Source: an uncultured Oscillospiraceae bacterium
Lineage (GTDB): Bacteria; Bacillota; Clostridia; Oscillospirales; Ruminococcaceae
Reading direction: 5' to 3'
Assembly: GCA_934539585.1 (NCBI GenBank)
Contig: CAKTCT010000002.1
Location: 1-64,000 of the forward strand
DNA: 64,000 nt
Shown here: one piece after another, positions 50,806-59,166 of the stretch
Layout of the letters: each line of letters starts with the position of its first letter
Numbering within the stretch: the stretch's first letter is position 1
The notes under the pieces: model-generated
Seen by the model: only the letters and a program-made list of their open reading frames with translations
Told to the model about the DNA's origin: nothing
Database searches by the model: none
Translations under genes and position numbers: made by a program

Positions 50806-51723
50806 ATGCTTCCGCAAAAGGTCGTTGTCTTTCTGGAAAAGGAGTTCTGCATCCGCTTCGAAGGGATCACTATGACCGTTTCCAGGTTCAGCAAGGTGGA
50901 GGACGAGACTCCCTGGGGGATTCAGTCCCACGCCCACCTGAACTTTGAAATGCATTATATCTTTGACGGCAGAGGCTCCATCACCCTGGGGCATACCGGG
51001 TTTGAGATCGGGAAAGGGGAGTACTATATCTGCCCGCCCTTTATCGATCATGACCAGAAAACCGACGACAAGGACCCCATGAAGGAGTTCTGCGTGGAGT
51101 GCAAGCTGGAGGTGGACGACGCCGGCGAGGAAAACGGGAGCGCGGCCTACGGACAACTCCTCAACAAGCTGTTTTACGGGAAATACAGCGACCACGACGG
51201 GTATATCCTCAAGTGTTTTCAGCTCATGGACTCCATTCTCACCTCCAACGACGGGAAAATGCGGATCGAGGACGAGACCATCCTGAAATCCCTGCTGATG
51301 AACGTGGCCATCAGCATGCTGTTCTTCACCCGGAACGACAGCGATTCCACCATGAGCCGCCAGGACTGGAACGACATCAACTACCACCGGGCCACCAGTA
51401 TCCGGAACTATCTGGAGGCCAACTACAAAAACGACATATCGGTGCGGAACTGCACCAAAATCTTCTTTTTGAGCGAGCGCCAGATCGACCGGATCCTCAA
51501 CAAGGTCTTTCACGAGAGCTTTTATTCGCTGCTTATGAAGACCCGGGTCAACATCGCCATGAATCTGATCAAGACCACCAACCTGCCCATCGAGTACATC
51601 GCGGCGGAGGTGGGCTTTACCGGGTACCGGCAGATGCTTCGCTGCTTCAAGAAATTCAACATCGAAAATCCAACTGTGCTGCGCAGACAGTGTTCACGCT
51701 CTGACAGCGAAACGAGGGTATGA
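50806..51723 (+). CDS. AraC-family regulator with cupin sensor domain
   Basis: 305 residues. Residues 30-120 look like a cupin sugar-sensing domain (PWGIQSHAHLNFEMHYIFDG, GKGEYYICPPFIDHDQ), and the last 100 are the AraC DNA-binding domain (DISVRNCTKIFFLSERQIDRIL, LPIEYIAAEVGFTGYRQMLRCF). It probably senses the sugar moved by the neighbouring transporter and controls the operon it sits in. GAGGG precedes the ATG; the next gene starts 9 bp after its stop. Confidence 0.88.
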   Translation: MLPQKVVVFLEKEFCIRFEGITMTVSRFSKVEDETPWGIQSHAHLNFEMHYIFDGRGSITLGHTGFEIGKGEYYICPPFIDHDQKTDDKDPMKEFCVECKLEVDDAGEENGSAAYGQLLNKLFYGKYSDHDGYILKCFQLMDSILTSNDGKMRIEDETILKSLLMNVAISMLFFTRNDSDSTMSRQDWNDINYHRATSIRNYLEANYKNDISVRNCTKIFFLSERQIDRILNKVFHESFYSLLMKTRVNIAMNLIKTTNLPIEYIAAEVGFTGYRQMLRCFKKFNIENPTVLRRQCSRSDSETRV

Positions 51724-51732
51724 GAAATCAAC

Positions 51733-54570
51733 ATGAAAAATATGAACTTAATCATTAACACCCACTGGGACCGGGAGTACCGCTGGTCCTTCTCGGAGAC
51801 CCAGTACCGCCTGGTGGAGGCCGTGGACGACCTGCTGGATATTATGGAGCGGGACCCCGGCTTTGCGTATTTCCACACCGACAGCCAGGTGTCGATGATC
51901 GACGACTATCTGGAGCTCCGTCCGGAGCGGACCGAGGAGGTCAAGAAGCTGGTCCGGGAGGGCCGCATCCTTACCGGGCCCTGGTACACCCTTCCGGCGG
52001 AGTTTTTGGTCAACGGCGAGGCGCTGGTGCGGAACATCCGCATGGGCCACGAAATCTCCGGCAAGCTGGGCAAGACCATGAAGGCCGGATACAACATCTT
52101 CAGCTGGGGACAGGTCTCCCAGCTGCCCCAGATTTACCGCCAGTTCGGCATGGACACCATTATTTTCTACCGCGGCATCAACCAGACGGAGCTGGATACC
52201 CTGGAATTCCGCTGGAAGGGCGCCGACGGCGTAGAGGCCCTGGGGCTGACTTTCGGGTCCTATCACCGGCTGAACTTCTGGAAGTACGTGTACCTTCCGT
52301 ACATCCTGGGCAGAAGCAAGACCATGGACCGGGACGCTCTGGGCAACGCCTATCTGACCCAGATGTGCGGCGAGTCTCTCTTTGAGAGCAACCAGTGGCT
52401 CAACGGCCAGGAGCCGGTCCGGGACCTGGAGGCCGCCAAGGAAGGCCTGCAGACCCTCATCGAGACGGTGATCCACAAATCCTCCACCGACGAGCTGCTG
52501 TTTTTACAGGGCTTCGACCAGGAGAACCCCGACCCCATCGTCACCGAGCTGCTGGAAAAGCTCAACGCGGACATCAGCGACGGGAAAATCAGGATTGCCT
52601 GCCTGGAAGACTACATTAAAAAGGTCCGGGAGAAAATCCAGCCCAAGTACGCTGCGCTGCCGGAAAGAAGCGGCGAGATGCTCTCCGTGGAGCATGAGGG
52701 CGACCCCTTCGGGCCCCTGTACAACGGCGTTTTCTCCGCCAGGATGCCGGTGAAGCTCCGGAATGCCCAGTCGGAATACGGCCTGATCAACAGCGCCGAG
52801 CCGGTGGCGGTTTTCGGCCGGATGCTGGGGAAAGAGTACCCCACCCTGCTCCTCCACCGGGCCTGGAAGGAGCTGCTGAAAAACCAGCAGCACGACGGCA
52901 TCGGCGGCTGCCACGTGGAGCGCGTGACCAAGACCATGATGGAGCGCTACTCTCAGGTGGACGACGTTTCCAACACCATTGCCAAGAAGACTTTGAAGGA
53001 AATCACCGGCTGCGTCAACTTTGAGAACCTGGGTGACCAGGAGATCGGCGTGGTCCTCTGCAACACCTTACCCTTTGCCCGCAGCGGGCTGGTCCAGTGC
53101 CTGGTGGACATTCCCCAGTCCTGGGGCATCCGTTACAGCGGCAAGGGACGCCGGGATATCCGTCTGGAGGCCGAGGACATGGCCGGCAACCCCATTCCGG
53201 TCCAGCTCCTCAGCGTGGAGGACGATACCGTTTACTCCTACCTGAAATACGGCGACGTGTTCGCCTTTGACGCCGCCCGCTGCACCCTGGTCCTGGACAT
53301 GAAGGACATTCCCGAAAGCGGCTTTGTGGCCGTGAAGGTCCGGGCCAAACGGAACAACCAGCGGCCCACCGAGTTCCTGTCGCCCTGCGTCAACGTCATG
53401 GAAAACGAGCACCTCCGGGTGGAGATCAACCACGACGGCAGCCTGAAGATCCTGGATAAGCACTCCGGGCGGGTCATGGACCGGGTCCACTACTTTGAGG
53501 ACACCTCGGAAAAGGCCGGACCGCTGACCCACAGCGCCGCTTACGAGGAACTGCGGTTCGCCACCCTCAACGAAAAGGCTTCGGTGGCCATGATCTACAA
53601 CGGGCCGCTGGAGACCTCCTACCAGATCACCTGGCGCTGGATGCTGCCCAAGCGCATCGAGACCCAGCTGAAAATCCACGTGCCCCACGGCAGCGAGTGG
53701 ATCGACCAGAGCCGCCTGAAACGCTCCGAGGAGCTGGAGGAGCTGGTCATTTCCAGCGTCGTCACCCTGAAAAAGGGTGCGAAGAACCTAGAATTCCGCA
53801 CCACTGTCAACAACACCGTGCTGGACCACCGGCTCCGGGCCATGTTCCGCACCGATCTGAAGGAAGCCATGGTCTGCCGGGCGGACTCTCCCTTCGACGT
53901 GGTCCGGCGGGACATCCCTGTGCCGGATTCCAGCGGCTGGTATGAAGAAGCCGCCCGGACCTGGCCCAGCCACTCCTTGGTGTCGGTCAGCGACGGCAAG
54001 GAGACTGTCACTGTGACCCACAAGGGCATCCCGGAGTACGAAGTCACCGACGACGAGACCCGCACCGTGGCCCTGACCTTGCTCCGCTGCGTCAGCAACG
54101 CGGGCAATCCCACGGAGGTCTACGCCTACCAGGAGCAGGCGGAGTGCCCCGGCGTTCACAAGTTCCGCTACTGGTTCCAGATGGAGGAGGGCGAGGTTTC
54201 CGATTACGCCCTGGCCTCCGGTGCGCTGGACAAGGTTCAGCCTTGCCTGGCCATGCAGACCACTAAGCACAAGGGCTTCCTGCCTGCGGCGTACAGCTTC
54301 TTCCACTCCGTGGGCAACGACAGCTTCCTCATGACCTCCGAGACCTTTGACGCGGAGAAAAACTGCCTGGTCCTCCGGGGCGTGCAGCTGGGCGACGCCG
54401 GCACCGTCCGGATGGAGTTTGCGTCGCCTGTCCGCTCCTGCGCCAAGGTGACGCTGGAAGGGAACCTTCTGGAGAATCTCCAGCCCGTGGGCGAAAAGGC
54501 CGTGGCCTTCCCGGCGGCTCCCCGGGAGATCGTGACCGTTGAGGTCCAGCTGGCCGAGGAGGATCGATGA
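51733..54570 (+). CDS. Alpha-mannosidase (GH38)
   Basis: 945 residues, normal for bacterial GH38. The zinc-site motif NTHWDREY is at the N-terminus, and FHTDSQ carries the Asp that usually acts as nucleophile or metal ligand. Further conserved parts are GTYHRLNFW-like FGSYHRLNF, LLKNQQHDGIGGCHVE (zinc His) and the long C-terminal beta domains. It removes alpha-mannose residues inside the cell, consistent with import of N-glycan or mannan fragments. The start has only a weak ribosome site and is probably coupled to the AraC gene; its stop overlaps the HAD gene start. Confidence 0.92.
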   Translation: MKNMNLIINTHWDREYRWSFSETQYRLVEAVDDLLDIMERDPGFAYFHTDSQVSMIDDYLELRPERTEEVKKLVREGRILTGPWYTLPAEFLVNGEALVRNIRMGHEISGKLGKTMKAGYNIFSWGQVSQLPQIYRQFGMDTIIFYRGINQTELDTLEFRWKGADGVEALGLTFGSYHRLNFWKYVYLPYILGRSKTMDRDALGNAYLTQMCGESLFESNQWLNGQEPVRDLEAAKEGLQTLIETVIHKSSTDELLFLQGFDQENPDPIVTELLEKLNADISDGKIRIACLEDYIKKVREKIQPKYAALPERSGEMLSVEHEGDPFGPLYNGVFSARMPVKLRNAQSEYGLINSAEPVAVFGRMLGKEYPTLLLHRAWKELLKNQQHDGIGGCHVERVTKTMMERYSQVDDVSNTIAKKTLKEITGCVNFENLGDQEIGVVLCNTLPFARSGLVQCLVDIPQSWGIRYSGKGRRDIRLEAEDMAGNPIPVQLLSVEDDTVYSYLKYGDVFAFDAARCTLVLDMKDIPESGFVAVKVRAKRNNQRPTEFLSPCVNVMENEHLRVEINHDGSLKILDKHSGRVMDRVHYFEDTSEKAGPLTHSAAYEELRFATLNEKASVAMIYNGPLETSYQITWRWMLPKRIETQLKIHVPHGSEWIDQSRLKRSEELEELVISSVVTLKKGAKNLEFRTTVNNTVLDHRLRAMFRTDLKEAMVCRADSPFDVVRRDIPVPDSSGWYEEAARTWPSHSLVSVSDGKETVTVTHKGIPEYEVTDDETRTVALTLLRCVSNAGNPTEVYAYQEQAECPGVHKFRYWFQMEEGEVSDYALASGALDKVQPCLAMQTTKHKGFLPAAYSFFHSVGNDSFLMTSETFDAEKNCLVLRGVQLGDAGTVRMEFASPVRSCAKVTLEGNLLENLQPVGEKAVAFPAAPREIVTVEVQLAEEDR

Positions 54571-55550
54571 ACAAGGGATTTGAAACCTGGCAGCGTCTTC
54601 CGGAGACCTTTGACGGTCTCTTTTCCTCTGGCAACGCCGGTCCGGCGGAGATCGTCAAGGCTCCCGACGGCCGCTCGGAGTTTGTGAAGCTGCCCAACGG
54701 CCAGGCGCTGGTCACGTTTCCGTCCTCCAGCGTTCCGGCCTACTATCCGCTGCGGCGGTACCCCTACCGGCCCAAGGCCAAGGCCGTCCTCATGGACCTG
54801 GACGGCACCAGCATCCAGAGCGAGAGCTTCTGGGTGTGGATCATTGAAAGCACTGTGGGCGAGCTCCTCTCCCAGCCGGGGTTCCGGCTGGCGGAGGAGG
54901 ACCTGCCCTTCGTTTCCGGCTTCTCGGTGTCGGAGCATCTGCGGTACTGCATCGATAAGTATAAAATCGACGCCACCCTGGAGCAGGCCCGGGACATCTA
55001 CTACCGGCTGACCCGCCGGGAGATGAAGGAAATCCTGGAAGGCCGGGGCAAGCAGGACGCATACACCGTTTCCCCGGGGCTCAAGGAGTTTCTGCTGACC
55101 CTGAAGGACCAGGGCATCCGCATCGGCCTTGTGACCAGCGGCCTTTATGAAAAAGCCATGCCGGAAATCCTCTCCGGCTTCCGGCAGATGGACATGGGGG
55201 ACCCGCTGTTCTTCTACGACGCGGTGATTACCGCCGGGACCACCTACCAGCCGGGACAGTCCGGGACTCTGGGGGAGCTTTGCGCCAAGCCCCATCCCTG
55301 GCTTTACCGGGAAATCTGCGAGGTGGGGCTGGGGCTCCACAAGGAGGATTTCCAGAACGTGGTGGTCCTGGAGGACTCGGCGGCCGGGGTCATGGCCGGA
55401 TACAGCGCCGGTTTTGACGTCATCGGCGTCAAGGGCGGCAACATCGAAGCCTCCGGGCTGACACCGCTGCTGTGCCATCTGGCGGAAAATCTGACGGATG
55501 CGCTGCACTACATTCTGAATGGGGGATGCGACCTTGAAAACCAAAAGTAA
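54567..55550 (+). CDS. HAD-superfamily sugar-phosphate hydrolase/mutase (beta-phosphoglucomutase-like)
   Basis: 327 residues. An N-terminal extension of about 75 residues precedes a HAD core: AVLMDLDGTSIQSESFW (nucleophile Asp pair), a helical cap, IGLVTSGLYEKAM (motif II) and VVVLEDSAAGVMAGYSAGFDVIG (motif IV). PgmB-like members either move a phosphate within a sugar or remove it. The overlap (ATGA) with the mannosidase and the GAGGAGG site show operon membership. The extension is unusual for the family and may hold a substrate-specific function. Confidence 0.82.
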   Translation: MNKGFETWQRLPETFDGLFSSGNAGPAEIVKAPDGRSEFVKLPNGQALVTFPSSSVPAYYPLRRYPYRPKAKAVLMDLDGTSIQSESFWVWIIESTVGELLSQPGFRLAEEDLPFVSGFSVSEHLRYCIDKYKIDATLEQARDIYYRLTRREMKEILEGRGKQDAYTVSPGLKEFLLTLKDQGIRIGLVTSGLYEKAMPEILSGFRQMDMGDPLFFYDAVITAGTTYQPGQSGTLGELCAKPHPWLYREICEVGLGLHKEDFQNVVVLEDSAAGVMAGYSAGFDVIGVKGGNIEASGLTPLLCHLAENLTDALHYILNGGCDLENQK

Positions 55551-56433
55551 TTCCATCTTTCGGGAGATCTGGAAGCATAAGCTTTGCTATCTCGCGATTC
55601 TTCCATCCGTTGCGTTTCTGCTGTTTTTCTGCCTGTATCCCGCGTTTACCGGCGTGTTCCGCTCCTTCTTCCGGTGGAAGACCAAGAACTATTTCAGCCC
55701 GGAGTTCTGCGGCTTTGACAACTACGCCCGGCTGTTCCGGGACAAGACCTTCTGGACCTCCTTCGGGACGCTGTTCATCATCCTGGCCGCCGGCTTTATC
55801 AAGAGCTTCGCGGTGAACCTGCCGGCCACCTACCTGATTTTCCGGCTGAAAACCACCAAGGCGGGGAAATTCTTCCAGCGGGCCTTCGTCATCCCCATGA
55901 TGATTCCCGGCATGGTCATGTCCATGTACTGGCGGTTCTTCTACCAGCACCAGACCGGCGTTCTGGACACCATCCTGACCTATCTGGGCCGGGAGGAGTG
56001 GATCCGGGTCTGGCTGGCGGACAACAAGGTCACGCTGCCTGCGGTTCTGCTCATCGGCTTCCCGTATACCGGCGGTTTCGCCATGCTGATTCTGCTGTCC
56101 GGCCTGCTCAACGTAGACGCCAACCTGGAGGAGGCCGCTCACATCGACGGCGCAGGCTCCTGGTCCATCTTCTTCCGGATTTATCTGCCGCTGATCGTTC
56201 CGCAGATCAAGATTCTGTCGGTTCTGGGCATGATCGGCGGTATCCAGGACTACGGCACCCAGATCATTTACACCAGCGGTAAATATCACACCATGGTCCC
56301 GGCGTACAACATGTACGAGACGGCCTTTGTCAAGGGAAATTACGGGTATGCGACGGCACAGGGCGTGATTCTGTTCCTGATCATCCTGCTGGTGACGTTC
56401 CTGCAGAACAAGTACATCAAGACGGAAGGCTGA
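55534..56433 (+). CDS. Sugar ABC transporter permease (CUT1, MalF/UgpA type)
   Basis: About 299 residues with six membrane segments. Start chosen at TTG 55534 (GGGGGA upstream), giving MKTKSNSIFREIWKHK; an ATG at 55519 lacks a ribosome site. The frame begins inside the end of the HAD gene. Motifs: YLAILPSVAFLLFFCLYPAF and the EAA loop NLEEAAHIDGAGSWSIFFRI. It works with the permease that follows and the lipoprotein encoded at the start of the operon. No ATPase is encoded nearby. Confidence 0.9.
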   Translation: MKTKSNSIFREIWKHKLCYLAILPSVAFLLFFCLYPAFTGVFRSFFRWKTKNYFSPEFCGFDNYARLFRDKTFWTSFGTLFIILAAGFIKSFAVNLPATYLIFRLKTTKAGKFFQRAFVIPMMIPGMVMSMYWRFFYQHQTGVLDTILTYLGREEWIRVWLADNKVTLPAVLLIGFPYTGGFAMLILLSGLLNVDANLEEAAHIDGAGSWSIFFRIYLPLIVPQIKILSVLGMIGGIQDYGTQIIYTSGKYHTMVPAYNMYETAFVKGNYGYATAQGVILFLIILLVTFLQNKYIKTEG

Positions 56434-56443
56434 GGAGGTACCT

Positions 56444-57277
56444 ATGAAAACTCAAACCAAAAAACAGGTCTCCCGCATCGTCATTTGTGTGATCCTTGGC
56501 CTGCTTGTCGTGGCGACCTTTTTCCCTTACTACTTCATGCTGATTTCCAGCCTGAAGAACAACGCGGAGATCATCGCCCATCCCTTTACGGTGACGAGGC
56601 CCTTCCGCTTCGAGAACTACACCAGTTCCTTCGGCATGATCGCCAACTATCTGAAGAACTCCGTCATCGTCTCCGGCGCGTCGGTTCTGGGGACCATGAT
56701 CCTGGGCGTGATTTCGGCTTACGTTTTTGCGGTGTTTGACTTCCCCGGGAAGAACTTCTTTTACATGTTCATCCTGTCCTTCATGATGATCCCCAGCGTG
56801 CTGACGCTGATTCCCCAGTACGTGCTGGTCAGCGACATGAAGATGATCGGCACCTTCTGGGCGGTGATCCTGCCCAGCATCGCTACGGCTCAGATTCAGT
56901 TCATCGTCATTCTGCGGCCCTTCATCGAGAGCCTGCCCCATGACCTTTTTGACGCCGCCAAGCTGGACGGCGCCAGCCACATTCAGCTGTTCCGCCATGT
57001 GGCCATGCCTCTGGTCAAGTCCTCGGTGCTGTCGCTGACGCTGATTGCCTTCCTGAACAGCTGGAACGACTTCGTCTGGCCCATGCTGACCCTGTCCGCC
57101 AACAAGAACCTGAAAACCATCACCCTGGGCTTGTACGCCTACCGGGATGTGCAGCAGATTCTGTACGGGCCCATGTTCGCGGGCTTCTTCATGGCGTCCA
57201 TTCCGCTGCTGGTTCTGTTCTGCTTCAACATGCGGTACTTCATCAGCGGCATCACCTCCGGCGCGGTCAAGGGATAA
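56444..57277 (+). CDS. Sugar ABC transporter permease (CUT1, MalG/UgpE type)
   Basis: 277 residues, six membrane segments. Motifs: VATFFPYYFMLISSLKNNAEI at the N-terminus, the EAA loop LFDAAKLDGASHIQLFRHV, and LIAFLNSWNDFVWPM, with the typical C-terminus ISGITSGAVKG. GAGGAGG precedes the ATG, 10 bp after the first permease. It is the last gene of the operon; a strong bidirectional terminator follows. Confidence 0.92.
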   Translation: MKTQTKKQVSRIVICVILGLLVVATFFPYYFMLISSLKNNAEIIAHPFTVTRPFRFENYTSSFGMIANYLKNSVIVSGASVLGTMILGVISAYVFAVFDFPGKNFFYMFILSFMMIPSVLTLIPQYVLVSDMKMIGTFWAVILPSIATAQIQFIVILRPFIESLPHDLFDAAKLDGASHIQLFRHVAMPLVKSSVLSLTLIAFLNSWNDFVWPMLTLSANKNLKTITLGLYAYRDVQQILYGPMFAGFFMASIPLLVLFCFNMRYFISGITSGAVKG

Positions 57278-57311
57278 CGCCGGGAACCTCTTGCAATAGC
57301 GAAAAAATGAA

Positions 57312-57353
57312 AACAGCGGGTATTCTACACACGATAGAATACCCGCTGTTTTT
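57312..57353. terminator. Bidirectional terminator
   Basis: A perfect 16-bp stem, AACAGCGGGTATTCTA and its complement, is flanked by T-rich sequence on the plus side and A-rich sequence (T-rich on minus) on the other. It serves the plus-strand transporter operon and the minus-strand thioredoxin-like gene. Confidence 0.92.
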
Positions 57354-57369
57354 GACTTTTTGGGGGGGT

Positions 57370-58128
57370 TCAGGAGTCCCGCTGGGCCAGGTAATCGACT
57401 AAGCCCGCCTCGATGGCCTTGTCGCCGGAGAGGTAGAGGCCGTTTTCGTCGGCCAGGAAGGGAACCTGCCATTCCTCCTCGGGGACGTTCCATTCCGCCA
57501 GCTTTTCTTTGAAGGCGGCTTTGGGCTCCGGGTCGGTGGTGTCCACCCAGATCACGGAGAAGGAGGGGTTGGCGGCGAAGGTGTCGTTGAAGAAGTCCTC
57601 GATGCGTTCACAGTCGGGGCAGGTGGGGCGGTAGTAGTACCAGAGGGTCTTGCCGTCCTCCAGGCCGTAGTGGGTGCAGATCAGGTGCCGCAGCTGCTGG
57701 GTGATGGCGGTCTCGCCGGAGGCATAGCCCTCCGATGAGACGAAAAGAGGCAGCTGGCGGTCGTCTTCGGGGATGCCGAAGGCGTCGCAGACCCGGTTTA
57801 AGATGTCGGTCTGGTCGGTGAAGGTGTTATAGCAGGAAACGTCGTAGTCCTCCGGAAGGGTCACGCCCTGGGTGCGGTCCCGGACCAAGTCGAAGAACTC
57901 GCTGCGGGGGTCGCAGGAGGCGCAGACTTCGTCGTAGAAGTAGTAGAGCCTGGTCGTATCCGGGGTGGAAGGCTCAGCTTGGGATTCCTGAGCGCTTTCC
58001 GGGGCGGAGGAGGCCGCCGCAGAGGAGGACTCCGACTGGGAGCTTTCTCCGGGGGCGGAGCCGCAGGCGGTCAGGGTCAGGGCAAGGACGGAGAGAAGGG
58101 CGAAAAGGCCCAGGCGGGGGGATTTCAT
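57370..58128 (-). CDS. Lipoprotein with two thioredoxin-like domains
   Basis: 252 residues. Signal peptide with lipobox LTAC (Cys22), a Ser/Ala/Glu-rich linker to about residue 58, then two similar domains of about 90 residues. Each starts with a Tyr-rich strand and a CxxC: RLYYFYDEVCASCDPRSEFF and LWYYYRPTCPDCERIEDFF. Both resemble thioredoxin-like folds, although the normal WCGPC is not present. Anchored outside the membrane, it could reduce or form disulfides or act as a chaperone for exported proteins. No partner such as CcdA/DsbD is adjacent. AAAGGAGG precedes the ATG. Confidence 0.78.
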   Translation of the reverse strand: MKSPRLGLFALLSVLALTLTACGSAPGESSQSESSSAAASSAPESAQESQAEPSTPDTTRLYYFYDEVCASCDPRSEFFDLVRDRTQGVTLPEDYDVSCYNTFTDQTDILNRVCDAFGIPEDDRQLPLFVSSEGYASGETAITQQLRHLICTHYGLEDGKTLWYYYRPTCPDCERIEDFFNDTFAANPSFSVIWVDTTDPEPKAAFKEKLAEWNVPEEEWQVPFLADENGLYLSGDKAIEAGLVDYLAQRDS

Positions 58129-58149
58129 AGGCGGTTCCTCCTTTGGGAG

Positions 58150-59139
58150 TTACAGGTTGTGGGTCTTCAAGAAGTTCAGGGTCTCGTCCACGGTAGTGAA
58201 GCAAAGGCCGGTGACGGTATCGGCGCAGCCGTAGTAGATAGCGATGCGGCCGGTGTCGCCGTCGGTCAGGGCGGCGCAGGGGAAGACCACATTGGGGACG
58301 TCGCCGACGCACTCGTAAAGCTCTTCGGGAGCCATGAGGTAGAACCGGGAGCGGTATTTCACCTTCCAGGGCTCGTCTTTGTCCAGGAGGGCCGCACCCA
58401 TGCGGTAGACGAATCCATTGCAGGTGTTCAGCACGCCGTGGTAGAACAGGAGCCAGCCTTCGTCCGTCTCGATGGGGGCGGGGCCGGGGCCGATCTTGGT
58501 GGACTGCCAGGCCGAAGCGTCGCCTTTGTAAGTGCCCATGACGAAGCGGTGCTTGCCCCAGAAGGTCAGGTCCGGGCTGACGGAATAGAAAACGTCGCCG
58601 AACCGGGTGTGGGTGGTGTCGCTGGGGCGGGAGAGCATGGCGTACATGCCGTCGATCTTCCGGGGGAACAGGACGCCGTTGCGGTTATAGGGGAGGAAGG
58701 CGTTCTCCAGCTGGTAGAAGGTCTCAAAATCGAAGGTATAGCCCATGCCGATGGTGGGGCCGTGATAGCCGTTGCACCAGGTGATGTAGTAGCGGTCCTC
58801 CAGGAAGCAGACCCGGGCGTCGTAGCGGTATTCCCGCTTGAGAATCTCGGGGTCCGCGCCGGTGAACTGGATGGGGTCCTTGTTGATCTGCCAATGGAGG
58901 CCGTCTTTGCTGAATCCGGCGTAAAGGTCCATGCTGAGGCCCTGGGAGTCGCAGCGGAAGACGCCGGCAAAGCCGTCCCGGAAGGGAACCACGGCGCTGT
59001 TGAAGATGCTGTTGGCGTCGGGCTTTTCGTGGCGGTGGATCACCGGGTTTTCGGTGTAGCGCCAGACGGGAGCGGTGGTTCCGGCGGGTTTTTCCTGCCA
59101 GGGAATGTTGGGAAGGGAGGGGGTCAGCAGCTTGCTCAT
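58150..59139 (-). CDS. GH130 family mannoside phosphorylase or mannosidase
   Basis: 329 residues, five-bladed propeller of the GH130 type: NPVIHRHEKPDANSIFNSAVV, YRYDARVCFLEDRYYITWCN, IGPGPAPIETDEGWLLFYHG and YRMGAALLDKDEPWKV are the conserved blocks. GH130 enzymes phosphorolyse beta-1,4- or beta-1,2-mannosides, giving mannose 1-phosphate, or hydrolyse them. The Asp in YDARV is the likely general acid. It fits the alpha-mannosidase operon on the other strand in mannoside use. GAGGT precedes the ATG; it may be read with the upstream minus-strand operon. Confidence 0.88.
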   Translation of the reverse strand: MSKLLTPSLPNIPWQEKPAGTTAPVWRYTENPVIHRHEKPDANSIFNSAVVPFRDGFAGVFRCDSQGLSMDLYAGFSKDGLHWQINKDPIQFTGADPEILKREYRYDARVCFLEDRYYITWCNGYHGPTIGMGYTFDFETFYQLENAFLPYNRNGVLFPRKIDGMYAMLSRPSDTTHTRFGDVFYSVSPDLTFWGKHRFVMGTYKGDASAWQSTKIGPGPAPIETDEGWLLFYHGVLNTCNGFVYRMGAALLDKDEPWKVKYRSRFYLMAPEELYECVGDVPNVVFPCAALTDGDTGRIAIYYGCADTVTGLCFTTVDETLNFLKTHNL

Positions 59140-59166
59140 ACAAAATACCTCATTTTCTTAGAAATA

